A program made the translations under genes and the position numbers. From Halichondria panicea (lineage: Eukaryota; Porifera; Demospongiae; Suberitida; Halichondriidae), in NCBI RefSeq assembly GCF_963675165.1, contig NC_087377.1, forward strand, positions 12,386,632 to 12,450,631: a stretch of 64,000 nucleotides of DNA. The letters are read 5' to 3'. The notes under the pieces were generated by a model. The model saw nothing but the letters and a program-made list of their open reading frames with translations, made no database searches and was not told where the DNA came from. Numbering within the stretch: the stretch's first letter is position 1; each line of letters opens with the position of its first letter. This document shows positions 1 to 9,664 of the stretch, in pieces.

Positions 1-245
1 TACACAATAAACATCAACTGAGACAGAGGATTATAGCTCTGATAAAGGGTCATACAATCTACAACCATTATTTGATAACATAATTTCATAGATAAAGGGT
101 CATACAATCTACAACCATTATTATAATATAATAATTGATGGACATACCTATTACCACATCGTTGGTAGCAGTGTGGTCAGGTGTAGTTGTCTCCTCTGGG
201 GGAGGTGAACCAGGACTCTCTCATAACCACAGAGGCTGAAATATG
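1..245 (-). pseudogene. HEAT-like gene fragment, decayed
   Basis: This stretch matches the other end of the window (63629-63800) base for base over long runs, including the twice-repeated word GATAAAGGGTCAT. On the minus strand around 180-240 it carries a degraded form of a short exon that reads SLRGYEGVPPRDQ in the copy near 63.77 kb and GYEGVPGPPPRGQTTTP near 22.6 kb. Here the frame is broken. It is best read as the edge of another copy of the minus-strand HEAT-like gene that recurs in this window. Function unknown. Confidence 0.5.
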
Positions 246-786
246 CACAATTGAAAGGGAGAGGAGTTAGGACGGAAAATAATATGTTTCATGGTTAATA
301 CAGCTAGGGGAACCTGAGTCGATTCCAAAATTTTGTATTGGTGTATTGCTACCTAGAATCAAGGCTAAAGAACTTCTAGATTGCATGTAATAAATAGGTG
401 CATGGTTGACGCATAATGATATTTTGGAGGCTTGGGTTATCTGCATGGCTGTATGATAATAGTGACCGCAAGAGTCGAATTAATGTTAGAACCTCAAGAG
501 ATTGCATGCTACTGTAGAAGGTGATTATAGGTAAATATAAATACACTCTGCAATGGACAAGGGGAGTGTCTGGAATCAAAGATGTCAGCGTGCCATATTA
601 AGGCTCCAGGTAGACGGCTCCACATCTCAGCATCTTAAGTTCCCATAAAGGGCATAGGAAACATACTGATGCTAACTTCCCCCTGTTTTGGTTTTAAGTT
701 ACCTGGCCTGGGAAATTGTCATTTCTGTTGCACTGTATAAGCCTTCTACTATAATGAAACTATTATTATACAGGGAATGCCCACCC

Positions 787-952
787 CAGTGGCGTAGGAA
801 GCAATTTCTCAATGAGGGGGCTCTAGTTTCTTAAATGGAAAAAAGTACGGCTATCTACATAATTATAGTGCAGCTTGATAAGTCATATTTACTAGCCTAG
901 AAATAATTATGACGGGCTCCAGCCCCTAGAGCCCCCCCTTCCTACGCCATTG
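787..952. mobile_element. Short MITE with CAGTGGCG ends
   Basis: The left end reads CAGTGGCGTAGGAAG and the right end is its near reverse complement (CTTCCTACGCCATTG). Both sides are flanked by CACCC, a 5-bp target duplication. Internal sequence is non-coding, with the pyrimidine- and purine-rich tracts usual just inside such ends. End sequence and 5-bp duplication match the two elements at 31.2-32.0 kb. They fit a hAT-type family making 5-bp duplications; that assignment is inference. Confidence 0.7.
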
Positions 953-2344
953 CACCCATGCACTCCCACACACACTTATTGTGTATATATACATCTCTTA
1001 TAATAACTTGTATTTGTTGTTATGATACATGACTTATAATCAGTTTTGGAGTGTATAATTATTGTGATTGTTGCAATAGTATGCAGTAGTTGAATGTACA
1101 ATAATTTATAGTATGCACTATTGAGAGGCTCCATATATATACGTACTATGACAGGAGCGACTATAGTCCTGCTTTTCCTGTTTTACTCAATTAATTTACT
1201 TTGCTAAAATTCTCTTTTAATTGTTCGGATTGGTTATTAAGCATAGTGCAGAACATCTGCAGAGCTGACCTGCTCCTGAATTACAATCATTAATGATAAT
1301 TCTGGACAAAAGAAACAATAGCAATTACATAGAAAGGAGGAACTGAATCTCGTGAATGTCCTTATACTCCCCCTCCAGCATTGAATGTGTGGTTGTCACG
1401 CAAGTATAATGTGGCAATATCAGGCAAACAGCCGGGAATTTGTGTGAAAAGCACACCCCACTTTTAGTGTTGGCTTGAAGTGTTTACAGCCAGATGATGA
1501 TCGAGACTAAAACCACCATTAGTTGAAATGTTATTACAGAAACCTTATCACTTAAACAGAAACTATAGCCCTAACTACCACAAACAGACAAGGTATCTTC
1601 TTATAATAACTATCCCTTAGAGTGACAACAACTGCATGTATAATAGACATCAACATTTCATTGCACTATATATAATTATAGTGACCATACAATGTTTGCA
1701 TGTGCACTGTGGAGAACTTACGGATATGTACTGATAGAACTGCATATTTATACTTTTTGTGAATGTTCTAGAATAGTGATGTATTGCCGGTTTTTGTGAA
1801 TGTTCTAGAGAATGTTCTAGATTTACCATGTGTTGTTGTGCAATACCCGGATATAGTTATTGTTTTTGTAAGTGGGTGTGTTTATTGCTGTGATAAATTA
1901 TTGAGAACTTGACAATTAGCGCAAGCAGGCGCTGACATGCACATACAGTAAGTTAAATATAATACTGGAAACTTCCTATAGAGCTACAAACCAACCTCAT
2001 CACTAACACTTGTAGCACAAAAATGTTACATGGAGCTAAGACAAAGTAGGTGACCTTTTACCCATCTCATTTTGTCTACCGCATGCACTCATCAGTCTAG
2101 AGAAATACCTTTATCACACACACCCTAATTCACACACAATTAAGCATCCCTATTATCAAGGAATATTTGGCACAGGCCTATATATATAGTCACATGCATA
2201 GACTAGGTGAGTGCAAGCTGATTGAACAGTATACATTCACGGAGTTCATGGTATATAAGTCTTGTTTGAAACCAAATTTGGGCAAACCAAATCCATGATA
2301 ATTATTTCCGCAGAAATAATGCATGTGTTAGTATAGTGGGATAA

Positions 2345-2460
2345 TATGTATAGGGAGTCTTTTACATGGTTTCTACACAGTCTCACTAAATCCTAGTCCA
2401 TAAAATTAATAGAGTCCATGCAGGAACAGCTCGGAGGTGTCTCTTGAGCATGCACTCTCC
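2345..2460 (-). pseudogene. HEAT-like gene exon scrap
   Basis: On the minus strand this is a degraded match to the exon that reads GKRVFKRHVDLFLNS near 62.4 kb and GKRVFKRYLELFLDS near 49.8 kb. Only the central part is recognisable and the frame is lost. It shows that copies of the HEAT-like gene once reached this part of the window. Confidence 0.4.
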
Positions 2461-3185
2461 TATTCAGTGATTTGAAACTGTTTATACATGCAGAGAAAAT
2501 ACATAATAATTATTTTAGAGCAGAAAAATGTCATAATCTACATTGCTTACACATCTAGCTAGCTGTCAATGGAGTACCACATGGCTTTGCACGATTCTGC
2601 TAGCTCCTAACAAGTAAAATGTTATCGTGAAACACAGATCGATGTCAAAACAGCTAAACCATGAGATTGTCTAGTCAGCAATGCAATTAACCTTCTAACT
2701 GTCGAGACTAAAATCCTTAGGGTTCAGTTTAGACTTAGTGCATAGGTACACTATACTGCATGTTTTTCACCCATTATGCTGTTCTTTTATTATATGCTTT
2801 TGAAAGTGACAGCAAAAATTTGAAACTGACCCCAATAATTATGATTTTGAAAGTGACATTACGTTCAGTAATTTCACCTTTATTGGATACAATTGTTGTA
2901 ACATTACACTAGACAGCTGACTGTGTATAATTATAACTAGATATTGGCTTGACGATCTGAAAACAAGTTACTAAACTAGATCAGATCCCTCATCAGGCAT
3001 GTATATAATTATAAGGACCTGCTACTGTACAGTAAGTCTGTAAGACATCATGTTTGCAGTGCTGTTGAACAAAGTGCCCATTGTAATTCTCAAATTATGG
3101 CATCAAAATTGATTATGCTCGACTGTCCCTATTATGCTCAAAACGGCTATATACATGCAGTGGACTCGGGACTATAATGACATTG

Positions 3186-3480
3186 CATAAACCTCAATAT
3201 TCAGTGAGTGACGTAAAACCATGTTCACTGGAAACCACTGATGACGAACTGCCAGTTTCAGTATCTGCCGATGACAAACTGTCAGTTTTCCAAGATGGGA
3301 ATCGTCTGACGTTCCTTTTGTGACTGTCTGCAACACCTCTCCTTTCAATGCACATCGTGTTACTGATCGCAATTGCACGGCGACACTAGATTTACTAATA
3401 AATTTAACATCTATACAATAGCAATTATGGTCACTGTGTCGTGTGGGGATCATGCCCCTGAGTATCCGACTGGTTGGTGA
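3186..3480 (+). pseudogene. Decayed Ig-like exon of the receptor family
   Basis: The start (ATATTCAGTGAGTG, then CCATGTTCACTGGAAAC) and the end (GGTCACTGTGTC, then a donor GTTGGTGAGTGTCTCGTC) align with the start and end of exon 2 of receptor G at 42839-43141, including the first bases of its intron. The middle has diverged and no frame is open through it. It is a solo dead exon about 39 kb from the G locus, so this receptor subfamily was once more widespread. No neighbouring exons were recognised. Confidence 0.6.
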
Positions 3481-3849
3481 GTGTCTCGTCCATTATCTAT
3501 AATTATATGCTCTACATCTATCATTGGTAGAATATGTTTATACCTTTGCCATGCATATACTGTCACAGCCCAGCAGATGGAGTTAATGTTAGTTGGGATC
3601 TATAGCTTTATTATGTTTTTTTTTAATCAGTTCAGTTATGTGTTCAAGTTGCAAATATTCAAGGTGTGTGATCAATAAAACTCAAAGGGCTCTAGCTAGG
3701 GATCAATGACAAATTTACAGAACTAGATCTATACGTACAGCAAAAGAGACTATAGCTGGCTATTCTATTGTAAGAACAAGTCATTGTTAAACTTTTTATT
3801 TGGGTTTGGGTTTTCAGTTCAGCACATAATTATAAAAAGTTGCCTTTCG

Positions 3850-5664
3850 CTAATCTTCGAGTACCAACATGAGGAAGGCAATGAGCAGGAACAGTAGCAA
3901 GCTGGCATTAATTCTCTTGGAACTTGAGCCCGAAGGAGGCCTCAGAGTAGGCCTCACTGTTGGCTCAATTGCCGAGCATACCCTCATATCTTCGCTCGAA
4001 AGCAAGCAATTTTGCCGATACATTCCAGTATTGGTCGTCAAATCAAATTCAAATCGATTGCATTGAGTAGGGCTATCACTGCTATGAGCAGTACATATAC
4101 GGCATTCTCGGATATTTTCTTTAGTATAGGTACAGTCTGGTATATCTGGTTTGTCATTCAGAGTGGCTACAATAAGAGTATCGTACATATACCCCCAGTT
4201 CTCACTTGTACTATATTGCTGATTCGGTGTTATAAGAGGAAAAAATGGTACCATGTAGTCATTCAAATTATGTCCAATATGACCCCCACTGTCAGGTACG
4301 TATGGAGGTATTTCACCAGATGGAAAGCCGCGTTGCATCCAACTTTCAAGGATTCGATCAATGTTGCTATGATGCAAGCTAAATACAGGATCATTTACAG
4401 CAGATGGTGGAACGCTCATGTGCCCATTTATCCAATCATGAACATTATTATGTAATCGTTGAGAACCTGACAATACCTGAGGTCCAACACACAAGTCAGA
4501 ATTCGAAGTTGAGCATATCAAACTCCAACCTTCCAGTCTACTTCTAAAACTATCTCGTGGACTGTCCTGACGATACTTGCCTTCAGCATTTGATTTATCA
4601 TATTCTGGGGCAGCTATCGCTATTTCAATCTCACGTACATTCGGTAGATATGTTTCAGCATTTCCTCTCTGAAGCCGATTACCATACCTTAAATCAGCGT
4701 TCGGGTTACAAGGAACCCAAAATGCCATACAATAACTCGAATTGTCATCCTCCCAATAAGCAATTGTGTTATCAACAGTCTTCTGTCTATATGTGATATC
4801 GCAAACCGTGTTCCAATTTAATCCACCTTCAATATCTTGTATTATTCCATGTGTTGATGACAATTTTCCAAAATATCGCTTATCAAATACCGAAAGGTCA
4901 TTGTCCTCCCACTTCCAGTACGGTAAGCCAAAACTAGTATTGTCTAGCACTCTTTGAAGTGCTCTTTCCAAAATCAGCAGATATGTTCTGTGCCAGACTA
5001 GAAAATTTGGCCCAGAATGTGCAAAGTCAACATTTATACCGCCATTAAGTGTTTGACATGACTTCGAGGCATCTCGGGACACGTAGTTGTGTATGTAGAC
5101 AAGGAAATCATACGTAGAAACATCTTGCAGTGTAACTGTGCCAGATACAGTTAGTGGCTCTTCAATAACAACACTCCAATAACCCATTTCACTCTTTAGC
5201 ATGAGCATACCATTCTTAACGTTTTGCTTTTCAGAATCCGATAGACTGCCAAAACTTCTTCTTTGAACGACTTGTTTTTTCGTTCCACAATTTTCTCCTG
5301 ACCAGCCAAACGCACATTCATTGCAATCGACTCCATAGAATTTCCCCGAGCAAATACAAACATTTTCAAACACCATCGTCGGCCAAAGATATCTGCTATC
5401 AATCCTATTTCCTTTTTCCGAAACATTGGATGTATTTTTTAGAACTGCGACAATTTCTGGATCAGCATCAACAGATTGACGCTCTGCGTTTGATTTAACG
5501 TTCACACAATCTCCTCTACCATTACAGTTGTTCGGACAACATACTTTACTCTGGAGGTTTTCTGGAGTGTTGCAAACTGCCGGAAACTGTGCAAAAGTGC
5601 ACCTTAGAAGGCACAACAAAATAATTAGTGCCCAAAGCACTTGAAGGGGGCTTAGAGATGCCAT
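3850..5664 (-). CDS. Secreted or membrane-tethered tyrosinase
   Basis: A 604-residue single-exon frame. Residues 1-26 form a signal peptide (hydrophobic core ALIILLCLL). Residues 30-128 are cysteine-rich and EGF-like. A tyrosinase domain follows with both copper sites: CuA His192, His216 and His225 (FAHSGPNFLVWHRTYLL), CuB His405, His409 and His431 or His432 (HNNVHDW, then FSLHHSNIDR). Residues 510-565 are again cysteine-rich. The C-terminus (residues 588-601) is hydrophobic and ends at once, which suggests a GPI signal or a short tail anchor. The family oxidises phenols to quinones (tyrosine to DOPA and DOPAquinone), and all copper ligands are present, so activity is plausible. It acts outside the cell or in a secretory compartment. 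The domain order resembles vertebrate tyrosinase and TYRP, but the absence of introns is unusual among its neighbours. The start is fixed by the signal peptide. Confidence 0.92.
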   Translation of the reverse strand: MASLSPLQVLWALIILLCLLRCTFAQFPAVCNTPENLQSKVCCPNNCNGRGDCVNVKSNAERQSVDADPEIVAVLKNTSNVSEKGNRIDSRYLWPTMVFENVCICSGKFYGVDCNECAFGWSGENCGTKKQVVQRRSFGSLSDSEKQNVKNGMLMLKSEMGYWSVVIEEPLTVSGTVTLQDVSTYDFLVYIHNYVSRDASKSCQTLNGGINVDFAHSGPNFLVWHRTYLLILERALQRVLDNTSFGLPYWKWEDNDLSVFDKRYFGKLSSTHGIIQDIEGGLNWNTVCDITYRQKTVDNTIAYWEDDNSSYCMAFWVPCNPNADLRYGNRLQRGNAETYLPNVREIEIAIAAPEYDKSNAEGKYRQDSPRDSFRSRLEGWSLICSTSNSDLCVGPQVLSGSQRLHNNVHDWINGHMSVPPSAVNDPVFSLHHSNIDRILESWMQRGFPSGEIPPYVPDSGGHIGHNLNDYMVPFFPLITPNQQYSTSENWGYMYDTLIVATLNDKPDIPDCTYTKENIRECRICTAHSSDSPTQCNRFEFDLTTNTGMYRQNCLLSSEDMRVCSAIEPTVRPTLRPPSGSSSKRINASLLLFLLIAFLMLVLED

Positions 5665-5857
5665 TTGCCTCCTATAGCACTTACTCTAGTTATAATAAAT
5701 GTAACACTTTTGTCTAACTATATGCAAGCTTATGTGTAATGAATATTCTTACCAAAAGTTGAATGGGTGTGGTGTGGTGATGACTCAATAGCTTAATTGC
5801 ATGTATACCACGGTATACATTTCGCACATTGCATATGCATACAAATGCACTATTGAT

Positions 5858-5975
5858 TACTGTAAAAAAATGGGTTGAAATAACCATTTTTGGTTTACCT
5901 GAATTGCAAAATTGCACACAAAATGCAATTCAGGTAACCAAAAATGGGTCGTTTCAACCCATTTTTTTTACAGTA
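5858..5975. mobile_element. Tc1/mariner-type MITE, palindromic
   Basis: A near-perfect palindrome whose arms start CTGTAAAAAAATGGGTTGAA and end with the reverse complement, flanked on both sides by TA, the target duplication of Tc1/mariner elements. A short unpaired loop (AAAATTGCACACA) lies at the centre. It has no coding capacity. It sits about 200 bases upstream of the tyrosinase start codon, in the likely promoter. Confidence 0.8.
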
Positions 5976-7964
5976 TATAATAATTATTATTATAATCAGT
6001 TTACTCAAATCTATATAATTATTTTTATTACAGTTAGAAATGTATTTAGAAGGTAAGAAACCAATAAATTGTATCTTATGAATGTCATTATAATTATGTG
6101 TGAGTTACTCCCCCATTCACAGGCCAATAAATATACACTGTGTATGCTCAGATAATTGTGAATTGTTTAGGTTTCCTATACATTGTATATCCTCAAGACA
6201 ATTTAACAGTAGATGTGGAAATAGGAGAGCAGCCTAGGGTTGGTGTAGGGCTCCAGACACAAGAGATGTATTCCACTATTAAGTTAAGTGTGTGGTTAAT
6301 TAAAGCGGGATTGGTTTGTGGTTAGCAGCTGTGATGCCATCAAAACGGTAGAAAATAGTAGAATGTGCCAGTAGTTTTTGGGTGTTATCTCAACAGAGAA
6401 TGTTCTTGGCATCAAAATGTAGTCCGTTTATAAGCTAACTAAAATAAAGCTTAGCTTTAATTCAATTTCTGAACAATAAAAAAACTCATAATTATAATCA
6501 CCTAAATACTGGTAAATTAGATTGTCAGGAAATCTAAATCATTCAACACAAAGTCTGAGACTTTCCTTAGCTGTTTAATGTTTAGTGTTTCACTACTCTA
6601 ACTATAACATTCTATTGATCACCACAAAACCACCATAATTATGATGTTTTCACGGAAACATTTTTTTACAATTGAGTACATTTTATAACTACCCACATCT
6701 TTGTGGTTATCTACTCTCAAGGCTGCAAGCACTGTACATCATGTAAACATTTAGACCGTGTTTGTCAGTGACATCATTTGCATTGTTAAATTGGCCTTTG
6801 TACATGTGCATATCTATGACGTTGTGACAGAGATTAATGTATGGCTCTCTCCCTCCTGCTTTCTTGTTTCCACGCATGCACGCTTATAATTTTCAGTGCT
6901 TTCTTTGGCCAATCCTAGCCATTTTCACATTGCAAATCATAAATGTGCCTGTTTTTTGGAAATCTAAAACAGATCTATCTTCCTACACCACATGCATGCA
7001 CGGACTGACTGTCTGCATGGGTTGATGTTGACTTTACCGGCATTAATTTTATATATCTAGCTTCATCCAACATGCATATGCATGTATACCATAATTATGC
7101 ATGGGTTGTTTGAACTTCCTATGTAATTATCTGCATATAGATCAGTAACCATAATTCAATCCTGAAAGTAAATCCTACAGCTTCCCCAACCATCTGGGAT
7201 GACCAAGGATGTTGTTGAACTTCCACATAGTTACTCCTATCTGATTTAGATCTACCCATAATTCAGGTAAATCCTACAGCTTCGCCCATGCACGATGCAC
7301 ATGAACCATCTGCAATAATGCCTGCATGGGCTGTTGTTGGTGACTCTTATCCAAGAGATGGCCAACTTTAAAACTGTCAAAATGAATTAAAGTTTCTCGG
7401 TAGACACAACGTCGTTGCTGTAGTATAGCCACGCCTGCGACGCCAAATAAAAAACACCAAGTCGATTCAAATGGCTCATTCGCTAAATATAATACCCCAA
7501 TATTATAGGCTGTTTGAGTTACACAATTAACCTGGTGCTAGATCTAATAGTAACATTCCTCAGTGCATGATTAGCAATACTATATATAATATTATTATAG
7601 GCAAGTGCATAATTATAAAAAGCACTCATATAATTATGGATTATAAGTTATACATTATACCGTAGTGTTTGATTAGTAATATCTATATAGTACATGTGGG
7701 TATAGTATATACTATAATATAGTGATTTTAGTTTCATTATAAACATCAGGTACAACTAATTATATGCTCATTGTGGTCAGGCATCTGTGACGTATAGGTT
7801 TGGAGGAATGCTTTTTGTGTACAGTCTATTGGAGTTGTGTACTCTTCCTAATGAACTCTTGATGTTACCCATAATTAGGGTGTGGTCGTCACAGCCCAGT
7901 AATTATACTACTTCCATGGACTACAGGAAGTCTAAATAGAGATCTATACTTCTGAAGAAAATTA
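5976..7964. other. Spacer with a degraded element arm
   Basis: No gene seen. Around 6830-6975 the sequence is a diverged copy of the right arm of the inverted-repeat element at 16955-17510 (shared words TTTCTTG, CCACGC, TTGGCCAATCCTAGC, CACATTGCAAAT). The remainder is AT-rich without recognisable features. Confidence 0.5.
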
Positions 7965-9486
7965 ATGGATAGATCTACTTATGTTGAAAGAGACTGTCAT
8001 ACACAAAGTCAGACATTCGAACCTTGTAGGCCAACCGAAGCTGATGTTGGGAGAGAGACTGGCCATTCTGCAAACAAATTCAGGGCTAGATCTATATCTA
8101 GCACAAGTAGTGATGATGTCGAGAGAGACTGCTCTAGATCTGTTAAGAGAACCAGGCCCCAGAGTGATGTTGAGGGAGACTCTCCAATAAAAATACCTCG
8201 TGTTTTCAACAGTGTTCACGATCAGTCGCTCTACTTAGCTACTTCAAAGGATAAGATTGAAGAAGCTATATTTCTCTTAGCCCAAGGAGCTAATCCAAAC
8301 TATATCTTTCCAGAACCACCTAGGTATAGCACACTTCACAAAGCATGCTACAATAACAACTCACAATTAATAAAGGAACTACTAAAACATGATGTACTGA
8401 ACACAATCAATCTAAAGACGATCAATGGCTATACTCCCTTGCACATAGCGTGCGTGTTTGGACACATACAATGCATAAAGCTTCTTCTCGAAAGCTGTAT
8501 CTGCAATACAGGTAATTTTGTATGAAAAAGGCTGTTTTATCCACAAAAGAGACCTCCATTATCCTGCATGCATGCTTGGAAAATGCGTTGACCATGCAAT
8601 GGCCTAACTCCATTGACTCATGCACTCACTGGGTTTCTGAATCTGATTCACTATTATACTTGGCTAATTGCTGTTGAAATTCTAGTAATGCCATGCATGT
8701 CTGTGGTAAAATTAATGCTGCATGCATGCATGTACATTGTATATATTTATCATTTGCATCGTATAAATTATCCACTTATTTAACTGCCAGAAGTGAAAAA
8801 TAACGAAGATAAAACACCCTTGGATCTGGTAAAAGCAAAAGCAAAAGGTGAACTAAATGGAAAATTCAACAAAATCCAGAAGTACATGGAATGTTTTTTG
8901 CTAACAGCCCACCTAGCAATACCTTTATGACAAGTAAGCTCGTCCATGCATGTTTTTATACTCATGCAGTCTGCTGCATACATGAATGATATAATTGGCT
9001 GCATGTCATGAGTTCATGCATGCATGTGTATTATAATTATATACAGTCTGCTGCAAGCTATGCTCAAAATTAACAGTGTTTTCATTGTGTATACCAGTAT
9101 AACTGCTTATACATGCAGGTTCTGACGTGTTTTCCCATCGTATTGATATTGACAAGCACCTGCGTTCACTTTTGGAGGTCTTATCTGAAGTGTTTTGTAA
9201 ATGGTTTGAATTTGGAGTTGAACTTCAAATTGAAGGCTCTGAGCTAGAGGTATATATAAGATAATTTATTATCAATCAATGTATAACAATGTATACGTTT
9301 CAGCGATTCAGTATGGAAAATCAAGGAGTCCAACAACAGTGTTTCACAGCTATGCTGGTATATTTTTTCACTCATGATACAACTTCTACTTGGTCAAGCA
9401 TCATTAGGGTAGTGCAGTCACGTACTGTTAACTGTCCACATTTAGTGAAGCAACTTATCAATTTGGCCGAAAAATTTGCTAAGTAA
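7965..9486 (+). CDS. Ankyrin-repeat plus death-domain protein
   Basis: Four exons can be placed: 7965-8511, 8791-8933, 9119-9249 and 9304-9486. Exon 1 encodes an acidic, serine-rich N-terminus with repeated DVERD-like blocks, then ankyrin repeats (YSTLHKACYNNNSQLIKEL and GYTPLHIACVFGHIQCIKLL). Exon 2 continues the ankyrin region (NNEDKTPLDLV). Exons 3 and 4 together read as a death domain (LLEVLSEVFCKWFEFG, then QQCFTAMLVYF and TSTWSSIIRVV). Such proteins act in cytoplasmic signalling through death-domain contacts. One problem remains: read from exon 1, exon 2 meets TGA at 8928-8930 just before its donor, while exon 3 fits the neighbouring frame. Either a base is missing or extra near the T-run at 8892-8898, or an exon boundary is wrong. 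Confidence 0.7.
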
Positions 9487-9664
9487 TTTCTTTATTATCT
9501 TCATTCCGTTAATTACTACATGTACTATTTCCCCATGCAGCACAATACTCAAGCGTACCTATTTTGCCTATAATTATGCTACACTGCAAAAAATTTTGTT
9601 TGAAACTACATTGCATAGTCGTTTTAACACTATTCTTAAACAGTTGAATCAACTTAATATTTAG

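Larger units (their letters stand above)
246..3185. other. Gene-poor spacer
   Basis: No open frame here has coding character or splice-bounded homology to anything else in the window, apart from the small element at 787-952 and the exon scrap near 2.4 kb, listed separately. The rest is AT-rich, with many ATAATTATA and GCATGC words. Confidence 0.5.

Noticed and set aside
8928-8930. Selenocysteine or stop read-through at TGA in the ankyrin-death gene
   Set aside because: Exon 3 fits a different frame, so simple read-through would not reach it; a frame error is more likely.
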